This document shows, piece after piece, positions 16,962 through 25,961 of a stretch of 64,000 nt of DNA (positions within the stretch are counted from its first letter, which is position 1; every line of letters starts with the position of its first letter). The notes beneath the pieces were generated by a model. It searched no databases and was not told where the DNA came from. It worked only from the letters and a program-made list of their open reading frames with translations. The position numbers were made by a program, and so were the translations under genes. The stretch comes from Flavobacteriales bacterium UBA6057 (GTDB lineage Bacteria; Bacteroidota; Bacteroidia; Flavobacteriales_G; Salibacteraceae): NCBI GenBank assembly GCA_002428995.1, contig DIYJ01000011.1, positions 496,001 to 560,000 of the forward strand, in the 5' to 3' direction.

Positions 16962-19900
16962 TTACTGAACGACTACCTGTCGCTGGATCACGCCTTCCGT
17001 ACTCAGGGCACGAATGGAATAGATTCCTGCAGGAAGTGTTTCGGTAATAGTGACTTGATTCTTGCCGTTGGTGGCCACGGACTGGATAACCTGACCTGCC
17101 ATGTTCACAAGTTCAACATTCTCTACCAGCGGACCTTCCCAACGAATGGTGAACTCACCTTGGTTCGGATTCGGGAATACCTCAAGAACATCGCCCTCGA
17201 TCTCTTCAACACCAACTGTACATTCAAAAGTGCTTGCGTTGATCTGTGCTCGCTCGCTGATGCACTTGTCGCTTACACTCCAATCGTAGAAGAAGTAGTA
17301 GTAGGAGAAAGGACCAGTATTCGCGCTGCTGCGCGTAATGGATACCATTCCAGTGATATCGTAAGGATACTGTGCTCCGCTGGTGTTTCTGTAGAGGTTG
17401 ACAACGGAAGTAGATGCCAGTCCCAGTTGGTAGTCCGTACCCGGCAGAATTTCAAAGCCTAATGGAATCACCTCTTCGCCACCGCTCATGTCTACATCCA
17501 GCGTTTGCAGCGACATACCATTTGCATCACGGAGCTCAATGGTTCGTGTACCAGCACCGGAAGCAAATACTTTCACCGATTCCAGCACGATGGGCTTGAG
17601 CACATCGAAGTAGAGGAAATGAGTGTTGGTATTGAAGTTACCACCCGGGCCAATGGCTGCATTTTCTGGGCCTACATCCTGTGGCGTATTGTTGGTCACT
17701 GTTTCCACAAAGTATGGAGTAGTTGTGTTGACGATGCCCACCAGGAACGAATCACCTACATGAAGTGGAGTTCCAGCTGTTGGTACGTCATACCAGCGCT
17801 GTGTTCCAGCTCCTGAAGCTACCAGTTGCGCAATGTCTCCAGGACATACTTCAACGTCCTGACCGGTTGGTGCTGCAGGCTTGTTGATGTTAACGTAGCT
17901 AGGCTTGGTGATTGTGTTGCTACCAATGACGTTCGTAGCAACCAGCGTCACGGTGTAGGTTCCGCTCATGGCGTACGTGTGAATTGGATCTTGCTGCGTG
18001 CTGGTGTTTCCATCACCAAAGTCCCATGCCCACTGAATGGCCGCATTGGTACTCATGTCTTCGAAGTAGATGGTGCCATCACAGCTTTCTACATCGGCAG
18101 CCATAAACTCAGCAACGGGAGGTGTAGTAGGATCAACGCAGCTCCAGGCAATCTTGAATCCATCTTCTGTTGCTCCACCATCGGTGAACTGCTGGATGGT
18201 GATAGACCCACCGCTTGACTCAATCGTTGCAGGTGGAGGGTTGGAGTTGCAATAGCTGCCAATCAAAGGATCGTTGGTCGTTGGACCATCGTAAACAGCC
18301 AAATAGTCAAATCCACATTGGAAACCAGCTTCCATTGAAAACTCGAGGAAGTCTAGGGCGATCGTCCCAGCGTTGTTTGGAGCTATGGTCACAACCGCAT
18401 TGGTGTTGTTGGAGTATTGGGAAACAGAACCTCCGTCATCGTAGAGGATTCCGCTACAACCAGTTTGTGTCACTCCGTTTCCATTCTGGGGCATCACAAA
18501 GTTGCATGGTGCATCAGGACCTACTTCAATAAGGTCTGTCTCTGTGATTGTGTTGTTTCCGCAGCTTGAGCTTACCTGAAGCACCACCGTGTAAGTACCG
18601 GGAGTGTTGTATGTATGGCTTGGGTTAGCTTGTGTGCTTGTGCCTCCATCTCCGAAGTTCCAGGAATATGTAGCTGCGTTAGAGCTGAGGTCGAAGAAAT
18701 CAACCGTATGTGGAACAGAGCATTCGTTTGGTTCACTGGTCATGAAGTCAGCGTCAACAGTAGCGGAGTAATCGCTGCCAACACCTACCGCATACCAGGC
18801 TTTTCCTGTAGAGATCAGCTGCTGGCTGCAAACTCCGAAGAGATCTTCTGCAGCTTCCAGCGCGTAGAATCTGGCATCTACATATCCGGAACTCTGCGTG
18901 AGGTAAACGGTGAGGTTTCTGAAGGCAATAGCTGCTGCGTCATTCACACCAATGGCTGGCACGTTGTAAGAATTTCCGAGATCGTTGGTTCCTGAACCGC
19001 CTTCTGTTAGAAGGTAAAACCAGAAGTTCTGTACTCCACTGTTGATGTGAACACCTCCGTTGTCGTTGGCTCCTGTGTACCACAAACCAGCGAGGTAAGT
19101 ATCAGGATCTCCGTAAGTACCAGGGTTATCCATGGAACGAATCACAAATCCGAGATCTTCTCCCATCAACCAGTCTCCGTTTCCGAAACCAAGGGCAAAG
19201 AATTCCACAGCAGCACCAAAGATGTCGCTGAAGCTTTCGTTCAATGCTCCAGACTCATTTTGATAGATCAGGCCTGCGGTAAATGTTGTGAGTCCATGTG
19301 TAATCTCATGACCCGCGATGTCAATAGCAGTGAAAGGAGAATTACCGTTGCCTCCGTCTCCGTAGGTCATTCGCTGACCATCCCAGAAAGCATTTCCGAA
19401 GTTGTTTCCGTAGTGGACATAGCTGCGAAGGGCAAAACCATTGTTATTGATACTGTTTCGGTTGAAATTCACCCAGAAGTAATCATAGGTCATTTCAGAA
19501 CCCCAGTGCGCATCTCCTGCCCAATTGCTCACGTTTCCTGGATCCCAGTGATTGTCATCATCAAAGAAATCAGAGGAACCACCGTAGCTGGTTCCGTTAT
19601 TCATGTTGTAGGTCATGATTCCGTTTCCACGGCCTGACTCTCTCAGTCGGAAGTTGGTTCCGGTGTAGTCTGCTACAATGTTTTGTGTTCCGCTGTATCC
19701 CGTAACGGCTGTTCCGTTGGAATCCGCATGATGGATCAAGTCATGATCGAAAATGATGGCTCCGTTCTGTGCATCTACATAGATTTCTGAACGGCTCATG
19801 GGGTCCTGAGCATAGATGTTGAACTTCCAGGTCAGGTGCATGTCAACCGTTTTCAGTGTGACATCACTGTTCATGTACATCAATTCTCCTGTAGGGTAGT

Positions 19901-20435
19901 AGGTCGCATTGTCATCACCAGTTTCGGCTTTCAACAGTGCTTCTTCTTCTGGAAGATCCCACTTGTATACGGATGCACCAACATATTGTATGGCGGTGTT
20001 CAGTGCCGCTGCTTCGCTCAGGCCGGCAGTCAGTGTAGGGATCTCACCGAAGAGCTCTCCGTTCATGCTTACCACTTTTCCATTGCGGGTGTGAACGAGC
20101 CACATGCCCAATTCCACGTCCTTGCCATCCCAGGTTTGGCGATAGCGGTAGTGAACCATGCCCATGCGATCAGGATCGGATGAAATCAACTCAAATCCAG
20201 CCTCATCAGCACCTTTGAAGTATTTGTTCAGAACCCAGCTTTGCCATTCAGACATGTCCATCTGATGTTCAGGATGGAATTTGATGTAGGCCGGCACAGC
20301 TGAGAAGTCCTTGTAGCGAACCACGGTAGTACCGTGAATCTCTTGCCAGGCCTCAGCTCCGCGTAGAACACGTTCTGCTTGAGTTGTGGGGAGAAATAAG
20401 GTGGTGAGAAGGAGGATTGTAAAAAGTCTCTTCAT
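16962..20435 (-). CDS. T9SS-secreted M4 (thermolysin-like) metalloprotease with PKD and CUB domains
   Basis: This 1157-residue protein has a signal peptide (residues 1-20), a propeptide with FTP/PepSY-like parts (about 40-230), and a thermolysin-type catalytic domain. The zinc motif HEITH is at 376-380 and the third ligand is E400 in GALNESFSD. GGVHINSGV near 450 carries the catalytic His. Accessory domains follow: PKD (SWNFGDGGTSTQANPSHTY), CUB (LYDDGGSVSQYSNN ... FDYLAVYDGP), a second PKD (AWDFGDGNTSTQQDPIHTY), an Ig-like segment, and a type A sorting domain (LEVFPNPNQGEFTI ... GIYSIRALSTEG). It should be secreted, cleaved from its propeptide and degrade extracellular protein. Confidence 0.95.
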   Translation of the reverse strand: MKRLFTILLLTTLFLPTTQAERVLRGAEAWQEIHGTTVVRYKDFSAVPAYIKFHPEHQMDMSEWQSWVLNKYFKGADEAGFELISSDPDRMGMVHYRYRQTWDGKDVELGMWLVHTRNGKVVSMNGELFGEIPTLTAGLSEAAALNTAIQYVGASVYKWDLPEEEALLKAETGDDNATYYPTGELMYMNSDVTLKTVDMHLTWKFNIYAQDPMSRSEIYVDAQNGAIIFDHDLIHHADSNGTAVTGYSGTQNIVADYTGTNFRLRESGRGNGIMTYNMNNGTSYGGSSDFFDDDNHWDPGNVSNWAGDAHWGSEMTYDYFWVNFNRNSINNNGFALRSYVHYGNNFGNAFWDGQRMTYGDGGNGNSPFTAIDIAGHEITHGLTTFTAGLIYQNESGALNESFSDIFGAAVEFFALGFGNGDWLMGEDLGFVIRSMDNPGTYGDPDTYLAGLWYTGANDNGGVHINSGVQNFWFYLLTEGGSGTNDLGNSYNVPAIGVNDAAAIAFRNLTVYLTQSSGYVDARFYALEAAEDLFGVCSQQLISTGKAWYAVGVGSDYSATVDADFMTSEPNECSVPHTVDFFDLSSNAATYSWNFGDGGTSTQANPSHTYNTPGTYTVVLQVSSSCGNNTITETDLIEVGPDAPCNFVMPQNGNGVTQTGCSGILYDDGGSVSQYSNNTNAVVTIAPNNAGTIALDFLEFSMEAGFQCGFDYLAVYDGPTTNDPLIGSYCNSNPPPATIESSGGSITIQQFTDGGATEDGFKIAWSCVDPTTPPVAEFMAADVESCDGTIYFEDMSTNAAIQWAWDFGDGNTSTQQDPIHTYAMSGTYTVTLVATNVIGSNTITKPSYVNINKPAAPTGQDVEVCPGDIAQLVASGAGTQRWYDVPTAGTPLHVGDSFLVGIVNTTTPYFVETVTNNTPQDVGPENAAIGPGGNFNTNTHFLYFDVLKPIVLESVKVFASGAGTRTIELRDANGMSLQTLDVDMSGGEEVIPLGFEILPGTDYQLGLASTSVVNLYRNTSGAQYPYDITGMVSITRSSANTGPFSYYYFFYDWSVSDKCISERAQINASTFECTVGVEEIEGDVLEVFPNPNQGEFTIRWEGPLVENVELVNMAGQVIQSVATNGKNQVTITETLPAGIYSIRALSTEGVIQRQVVVQ

Positions 20436-20456
20436 ATCTGCTTAGTTAGATGTTCA

Positions 20457-20464
20457 CGAATATA
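20457..20464 (-). promoter_or_regulatory. Putative -7 element (TATATTCG) of the M4 protease gene
   Basis: Read on the minus strand, TATATTCG differs from TAnnTTTG at one base and lies 21 bases upstream of the start codon. Confidence 0.35.
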
Positions 20465-20471
20465 AGACACG

Positions 20472-20493
20472 GTCGGTTGTCGGTTTGTCGGTT
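20472..20493. repeat. Three tandem GTCGGTT heptamers
   Basis: GTCGGTT occurs at 20472-20478, 20479-20485 and 20487-20493 (one extra T before the last copy). The array lies directly upstream of the protease promoter, between the divergent protease and htpG genes. Confidence 0.7.
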
Positions 20494-20541
20494 AGAAGTC
20501 ACTCGGCCGGTTCAATTTCTGCAATCTTGGATCGACCTTAT

Positions 20542-20581
20542 TGACACATTGTCAGTACTGACCCGCTGGCATGTGCTTTGA
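20542..20581 (+). promoter_or_regulatory. Composite htpG control region: inverted repeats plus sigma-54-like -24/-12 element
   Basis: TGACA (20542-20546) and TGTCA (20550-20554) form an inverted repeat with a 3-base spacer. It overlaps a second perfect palindrome GTCAGTACTGAC (20551-20562). Ten bases after GTCAGT comes TGGCATGTGCTTTGA (20567-20581), which has GG and GA 10 bases apart, like sigma-54 -24/-12 with an A in place of C at -12. The same arrangement with identical spacing is found upstream of lon at 60393-60432. Transcription would start near 20592, about 75 bases before the ATG. Function as a promoter is inferred. Confidence 0.55.
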
Positions 20582-20666
20582 CAAACGGCACACCCGACAA
20601 ACAAGTTCATTTCATCTACGAACGATTGAATTTTAATACATACAACTTGAAAAACCTTGGAATGCT

Positions 20667-22565
20667 ATGAAGGGAACCATCAATGTGCAGGCGGAGAATA
20701 TCTTTCCGATCATCAAGAAATTTCTCTACTCTGACCATGAAATATTCCTGCGTGAATTGGTCTCAAATGCAGTAGACGCTACCTCTAAACTCAAGGCTCT
20801 GTCTAGGATGGGCGAGTTTAAAGATGAGGTGGGAGATGCAAAAATTGAAGTAAGCCTGGATGCCGAGAAAGGCACACTGACGGTCAGCGATAGGGGCATC
20901 GGTATGACTGAAGAAGAGGTGGTAAAATACCTCAATCAGGTAGCATTTTCAGGGGCTACAGAGTTTTTGAAGCAGTATGAAGGACAAGTGGAAGATGCCG
21001 GCATCATCGGGCACTTTGGCTTGGGATTCTATTCCGCATTCATGGTGGCGAAGAAGGTAGAAGTGACTACCAAAAGCTGGAAAGATGCTCCTGCGGTGAA
21101 GTGGACGTGTGATGGCAGTCCAGAGTATGACATTGAAGAAGTAGAGAAGGAAGTACGCGGTACTGACATTGTGCTTTACATCGATGATGAGTCCAAAGAG
21201 TTTCTGGAAGAAGGTCGCATCAAGGGAATCCTGGATAAATATTGCAAGTTCCTTCCTGTAGAGATCAAGTTTGGAACAAAGGAGATTCAGGTAGACAGCG
21301 AGGATGGTGAGAAGGATGAAGATGGAAACGTCAAGAAGGTATCGCAGACGGTGGACAACATCGTCAACAATCCCAACCCGCTTTGGAAGCAGCAGCCTTC
21401 TGAGTTGAACGCAGAAGACTACCAGTCGTTCTACCGGGAGCTTTACCCAATGACCTTCGAGGATCCATTGTTCAACATTCACATCAATGTGGATTATCCG
21501 TTCAACCTCACCGGAGTTCTTTACTTCCCAAGGCTGAGTAGACACAAGGTGGAGCTTCAGAAAAACAAGATTCAGCTCTACAGCAACCAGGTTTTCATCA
21601 CCGATGCCGTGGAGAACATCGTTCCTGAGTTTCTCACGCTGCTTCACGGAGTGATTGATTCACCGGATATTCCGTTGAACGTAAGCCGAAGCTATTTGCA
21701 GAGCGATTCAAACGTGAAGAAGATCAGCTCTCACATCACCAAGAAGGTGGCAGACAAGCTGGCCGACATGTTTAAGAACGACCGTGAAGACTTCGAGGCC
21801 AAGTGGCCAGACATGCAGGTGTTCATGGACTATGGCTTGTTGACCGATGAGAAGTTTTACGAGCGCATTCAGCCTTCCTACCTTTTCAAAGACACGGACG
21901 ATAAGTTCTACAACATTGAAGAGCTGCGCGAGGCGCTGAAAGAAAAGCATACCGACAAAGACGGAAACCTCGTGGTGATCTACACCAACGATGCTGAGGC
22001 GCACCACAGCCTTCTGGCCGGGGCAGGTAAGCGAGGCCTCAAAGTGCTGGAGTTGAACACGCCCTTGACGGCTCACCTGGTGCAGCATTTTGAAACGAAA
22101 GAAGAGAAGGTCACCTTCAAGCGCATTGATGCTGATCCGCTGGACAAACTGGTGCCCCAGGAAGGTGCTACCGATAGCAACCTGACAGACGAGCAGAAAG
22201 AGACGCTGACTCCCGTCATCGAATCAGCCGTTGAGAAAGAGAAGTTCACAGTTGTGTATGAAGGTTTGGATGAGTCAGACGCACCGATCCTTGTTACGCA
22301 GAGCGAATACATGCGCAGGATGAAAGAGCAGAGTGAAGTAGGTGGTGGTGGAATGATGGGCATGGCCAACATGCCAGAGTACTACAACCTGGTGGTCAAT
22401 AGCAATCACCCGCTCATCTCTAAAGTGCTGATGGAATCAGATGTCGAAAAGCAATCTCAGATGGTGAAGCAGGCGACAGACTTGGCGTTGCTATCTAAGG
22501 GAATGCTCAAGGGAGAGAAGCTCACGCAGTTCATTCAGCGAAGTGCGGATTTGATTGCATCCTAA
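20667..22565 (+). CDS. htpG: Molecular chaperone HtpG (Hsp90)
   Basis: This is an ATP-dependent cytoplasmic Hsp90 chaperone that remodels client proteins. The 632-residue length is normal. The GHKL ATPase domain shows FLRELVSNAVDA, the DRGIGMT loop and GHFGLGFYSAFMV lid segment. The middle domain has LYFPRLSRHKVELQKNKIQLYSNQVFI and the conserved SPDIPLNVSRSYLQ. A C-terminal dimerisation domain follows (MRRMKEQ...MANMPEYYNLVVNSNHPL). It is monocistronic, with a strong terminator at 22591. Its upstream region has the composite inverted repeat and -24/-12-like element also seen at lon, pointing to joint regulation. Confidence 0.97.
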   Translation: MKGTINVQAENIFPIIKKFLYSDHEIFLRELVSNAVDATSKLKALSRMGEFKDEVGDAKIEVSLDAEKGTLTVSDRGIGMTEEEVVKYLNQVAFSGATEFLKQYEGQVEDAGIIGHFGLGFYSAFMVAKKVEVTTKSWKDAPAVKWTCDGSPEYDIEEVEKEVRGTDIVLYIDDESKEFLEEGRIKGILDKYCKFLPVEIKFGTKEIQVDSEDGEKDEDGNVKKVSQTVDNIVNNPNPLWKQQPSELNAEDYQSFYRELYPMTFEDPLFNIHINVDYPFNLTGVLYFPRLSRHKVELQKNKIQLYSNQVFITDAVENIVPEFLTLLHGVIDSPDIPLNVSRSYLQSDSNVKKISSHITKKVADKLADMFKNDREDFEAKWPDMQVFMDYGLLTDEKFYERIQPSYLFKDTDDKFYNIEELREALKEKHTDKDGNLVVIYTNDAEAHHSLLAGAGKRGLKVLELNTPLTAHLVQHFETKEEKVTFKRIDADPLDKLVPQEGATDSNLTDEQKETLTPVIESAVEKEKFTVVYEGLDESDAPILVTQSEYMRRMKEQSEVGGGGMMGMANMPEYYNLVVNSNHPLISKVLMESDVEKQSQMVKQATDLALLSKGMLKGEKLTQFIQRSADLIAS

Positions 22566-22590
22566 TATCCAGTCAGTTGGAACATAAGGA

Positions 22591-22621
22591 GAAGCCGTCT
22601 CATAAGTAGACGGCTTCTTTG
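22591..22621 (+). terminator. Rho-independent terminator of htpG
   Basis: A perfect 10-bp stem GAAGCCGTCT (22591-22600) / AGACGGCTTC (22608-22617) is followed by TTTGTTTT, 25 bases after the stop codon. Confidence 0.92.
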
Positions 22622-22736
22622 TTTTATGCGGTTGAGGTTACCGATACGAATCCTAAGAAACCAGCTTTTCGTCCCAGCCCTTTATACTGTTCTTACTGCG
22701 TAGTTTACTTTCGATGTCAATGCCTAATCTTCGGGT

Positions 22737-24707
22737 ATGAATTTCCTCAAAACCCTACTTCTGCTGCTACTGTTCTTTCAAACGTTGGCGCCTTCCTATG
22801 CTGACGCTTCTGAAGTAGACAGCATCCTTCAAAGCATCGGCAACGCAGGCGACAGCGCTGCGGTGAAAACATTAATGAATGAAGCGTTACCGCGCTTAGG
22901 GCCAAACCCTTCAGAAGCCGCTCGCCTTTTGGAGCAGGCTCAAATACTGGCCCTTCAAAACGATGACAGCCTAAGCTGGGCAGCGAGCCTATGCATGAAC
23001 GCTTTTGTCTTACCCGATTCGCTGGTGATGCGTTCGTTGGAGTATTACGAAAAGGCCATCCCCATTCTTGTCAAAAACAACCACCGGTTTCAGGCGCAAG
23101 CATTGTCCAATGCTGCGACCATATTGGTTGATCTGGGCGATTATGAACAGGCGATTACCTATCAACAGATGGGCCTCGAATATGTACTTCGAGAGGGAAG
23201 CGAGCGCAATCAGATAGCCCTGACCACAAACCTGGGCTATATCTACGACCGGATGCATGACTATGAAACAGCTGTGGAGGTTCATCGAAAGGCGTTGCCT
23301 CTGGCCGTTGAAGCGCGTGATACGTTTATGCTCGGGTTAATTCACATGAGAATAGCGGCCGCTAAGGATGGTAATGGAGACGGTGATCTTGACAGTGCAC
23401 TGTATTATTACCAAATCGCGCTCGGTCTATACCAATCTATTGATGATGAACGGAGAATAGCTCAAACGCAGGGAAATATCGGTAATGTGCTCCGGCTTCA
23501 GGGCAAGCCTGATGAAGCACTTTCCATTCTCAATCAAGCAGCACAATCCAACCGATCATTGGGCTTAAGTCATCCCTACACGATGAACATCATCAATATG
23601 GGAAAAGCTTATGTGGATAAAGGAGAATACACCTCAGCGCTGGATACCTTGAATTCAGGGCTTCGGTGGTCGCGGAAAGTGGATGATCGCAGCTTTGAAA
23701 TGGATGCGCTCTATTCACTCTACGAATGTCAGAGCGCCATCGGTAACTATCAGCAGGCCAACAGCCATCTGCTTCGCTACACAGACTTGAACGACTCCAT
23801 TTTCAATGCAGAAAAAGCGAAGCAGGTTGCCAACCTTCAAACGCGCTATGAAACCGCTGAAAAGGAACGGTCTATTGCTTCGCTTTCAGCAGAAAAGGCT
23901 CAGGCAGAGCTCGAGGCTAGTCAACAACAAAACCTACTGTTTGCGGTGATCGGAGGTGGTATCATTCTCTTGATTTCCGGAGGCTTTCTCTTCTATTATA
24001 CACGTCAAAGGCAAGAAGTAATCCTGGCTCAAAAAGAGGTTCAGTTTCAGGAAAACCTTCTGTCGACACGAATCAACAGCGAAGAGGAAGAGCGCAGGCG
24101 CATTGCAAAAGAGCTGCATGATGGCATTGCACAAACATTGGTTTCCCTTAAACTGCGGTTTTACGCATTGTTGATGGGGGAACGCAATCTGTCAGAAGAG
24201 TATAAGCTTGAATTTGAAACCTCGATTGATTCGCTGGACGATGCGTGCACAGAAGTGCGCAACATCTCACACCAAATGATGGCTCCAGCCTTGCTCGAGC
24301 TTGGGTTGATATCTGCTATGGAGGAGTTGCTCCAAAAGTCGCTCGGAATTCTCGGAATCACCTATCAGTTTGAATATTCCGCGATTAAAAACAAACAGCT
24401 GGAGCAGCGGATCGAAATCGCGCTGTACCGCATTTGCCAGGAGTTGGTTCAAAACATTATCAAACACAGCGAAGCGAGCGAGGTCAATGTGCTTCTCTAT
24501 GAAGCGAACTCCAGCTTGGTGCTGAGCGTGGAAGACAATGGAAAAGGTCTACCGGCTGATGAGGTTGCTGAGGGGATTGGAATGATGAACATCAACTCTC
24601 GCGTTGCGGCCATTCAGGGTAAGGTGAGTTTTGAGAATGGGGTTGAAAAGGGGCTGATAGCAACTGTTCGAATCCCACTCAAACAAGCTGCATCCGAATC
24701 CCAATAA
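22737..24707 (+). CDS. Orphan TPR-containing sensor histidine kinase (HisKA_3 / NarL type)
   Basis: This 656-residue protein has a signal peptide (residues 1-22) and a periplasmic region of about eight TPR-like repeats (50-345, e.g. DLGDYEQAITYQQMGLEYVL and TQGNIGNVLRLQGKPDEALSI, each shown here in part). A coiled coil and one membrane helix (near 402-421, FAVIGGGIILLISGGFLFYY) come next. The kinase has the HisKA_3 dimerisation helix with phosphoacceptor H461 in RRRIAKELHDGIAQTL and the ATPase motifs ELVQNIIKHSEAS and VEDNGKGL...GIGMMNI. Such kinases pair with LuxR/NarL-type regulators. None is encoded next to it, so the partner lies elsewhere. Confidence 0.92.
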   Translation: MNFLKTLLLLLLFFQTLAPSYADASEVDSILQSIGNAGDSAAVKTLMNEALPRLGPNPSEAARLLEQAQILALQNDDSLSWAASLCMNAFVLPDSLVMRSLEYYEKAIPILVKNNHRFQAQALSNAATILVDLGDYEQAITYQQMGLEYVLREGSERNQIALTTNLGYIYDRMHDYETAVEVHRKALPLAVEARDTFMLGLIHMRIAAAKDGNGDGDLDSALYYYQIALGLYQSIDDERRIAQTQGNIGNVLRLQGKPDEALSILNQAAQSNRSLGLSHPYTMNIINMGKAYVDKGEYTSALDTLNSGLRWSRKVDDRSFEMDALYSLYECQSAIGNYQQANSHLLRYTDLNDSIFNAEKAKQVANLQTRYETAEKERSIASLSAEKAQAELEASQQQNLLFAVIGGGIILLISGGFLFYYTRQRQEVILAQKEVQFQENLLSTRINSEEEERRRIAKELHDGIAQTLVSLKLRFYALLMGERNLSEEYKLEFETSIDSLDDACTEVRNISHQMMAPALLELGLISAMEELLQKSLGILGITYQFEYSAIKNKQLEQRIEIALYRICQELVQNIIKHSEASEVNVLLYEANSSLVLSVEDNGKGLPADEVAEGIGMMNINSRVAAIQGKVSFENGVEKGLIATVRIPLKQAASESQ

Positions 24708-25003
24708 ATGGGCCATGGCAGGAGATTTTAGCCACGAGGGGCTTATTCTGACTCCAAGGGACTCAGGCCAAAGGTTAGATAGTAGAGTGGGGCCTTCTGT
24801 AGAGTAGGTCTGTTATGCTTGTTTATGCTTTGAGCCAAACTCAGCACTCCATTCAATAAAACCTGTATTTCATCAGTTCAAAAGCCGTAGTCATCAAGTC
24901 TCTATTGTTGACGGCACAGACTCAGTCGAACTTGTCTTTCAAAATCAGACGTCTTGCGTGTGCTAGTAAGTAACCGCAGGGCGATTAACAACCAAAAACA
25001 GTT

Positions 25004-25930
25004 ATGAAGACAAAAGTTCAAATCGTCATCTGCTCGATCCTCCTGGCAGGATTCGCGCAAGCCCAAAACCACAACTATGATAACCAGGGCGCTGCCTATG
25101 CAGATCCAACCAGCAAATTTGTGGGTATCGGGAATCATTTTTCCAGCAATAGCCCAGCCAACCAACTGGAGATACACGGCTGGTCGACCAACAAAACCCT
25201 GGGGGAGAATGCCAAGAGCTCCATCCGGATCAACAACAACACATGGGATTACAACAGCCTGGCCGAGCTGCAATTCGGAATTGCCAGCAATTACCTGCTG
25301 AGCTCCATTTCTTCGATCTACAAAGTTTGGGGCACCGGACCTGCCGGTGAATTGGCTTTCTCTACCTCGCCTTCCGACTCACCCTCTGTGGTTGAAAGGA
25401 TGAGGATTACACACGATGGAAAAATCGGAATCGGCACTTCTACACCTGAAACGGCCCTGGAGGTGTTTGATGGTGACATTACCATAGGCGGGCCTCATCA
25501 GAAATTCCTGCTCCACACACAAACCTGGAATACAGCGGGCTCAGACTTTCATATCATACCAATGGATATGAGCACCAACACCTGGGACCTTACCAAGGTA
25601 TTTGTATTCGGAACGGATGGCGACCTGAAAGTGCATGGAACGGTCTATGCCGAAGAGGTCATCGTTCAGCTGGCACCTTTTCCCGATTACGTGTTTGAGG
25701 ATGGCTATGACCTGATGTCTATCGGGGAACTGGAGGACTATGTAGCCCAAAATGGTCACCTGCCGAATATCCCTGATGCCGAAGAAATGGAAAGTGGCAG
25801 CACCGGGTTAGGGGAGTTGGAGCGACTTCAAATGGAGAAAATCGAAGAGCTCACCCTGTACATCTTTCAGTTGAAGGACGAGATCGATCAGTTGAACTCC
25901 AGGCTGGATGCTACTGTGGATGCAGAGTGA
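25004..25930 (+). CDS. Secreted protein with tail-fibre-like C-terminal motif and coiled coil
   Basis: This 308-residue protein has a signal peptide (MKTKVQIVICSILLAGFAQAQ). The middle contains GKIGIGTSTPETALEVFDGDI, a phrase found in many Bacteroidota fibre-type proteins. The C-terminal part VHGTVYAEEVIVQLAPFPD, YVFEDGYDLMSIGELEDY, NGHLPNIPDAEEM followed by a leucine-rich coiled coil (EKIEELTLYIFQLKDEID) is typical of the phage tail-fibre/S74-like endings of that phylum. No peptidase S74 catalytic Ser-Lys pair is evident. It probably forms a trimeric or oligomeric surface structure. It is followed 31 bases later by a T9SS protein, likely in the same transcript. The 296 bases upstream hold no gene I can support. 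Confidence 0.75.
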   Translation: MKTKVQIVICSILLAGFAQAQNHNYDNQGAAYADPTSKFVGIGNHFSSNSPANQLEIHGWSTNKTLGENAKSSIRINNNTWDYNSLAELQFGIASNYLLSSISSIYKVWGTGPAGELAFSTSPSDSPSVVERMRITHDGKIGIGTSTPETALEVFDGDITIGGPHQKFLLHTQTWNTAGSDFHIIPMDMSTNTWDLTKVFVFGTDGDLKVHGTVYAEEVIVQLAPFPDYVFEDGYDLMSIGELEDYVAQNGHLPNIPDAEEMESGSTGLGELERLQMEKIEELTLYIFQLKDEIDQLNSRLDATVDAE

Positions 25931-25961
25931 TGAGGGTTTTGGAACATCAAACTGAGAAATC

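Noticed and set aside
19047..19637. Plus-strand frame (196 codons) opposite the M4 protease
   Set aside because: Lies antisense to the catalytic domain with HEITH; the low-complexity translation has no motif.
20949..21647. Long minus-strand frame (232 codons) opposite htpG
   Set aside because: Antisense to htpG with no start context, signal or domain.
24708..25003. 296-base gap after the TPR kinase searched for genes, RNAs and hairpins
   Set aside because: Only weak short stems and no frame with a supportable start were seen.
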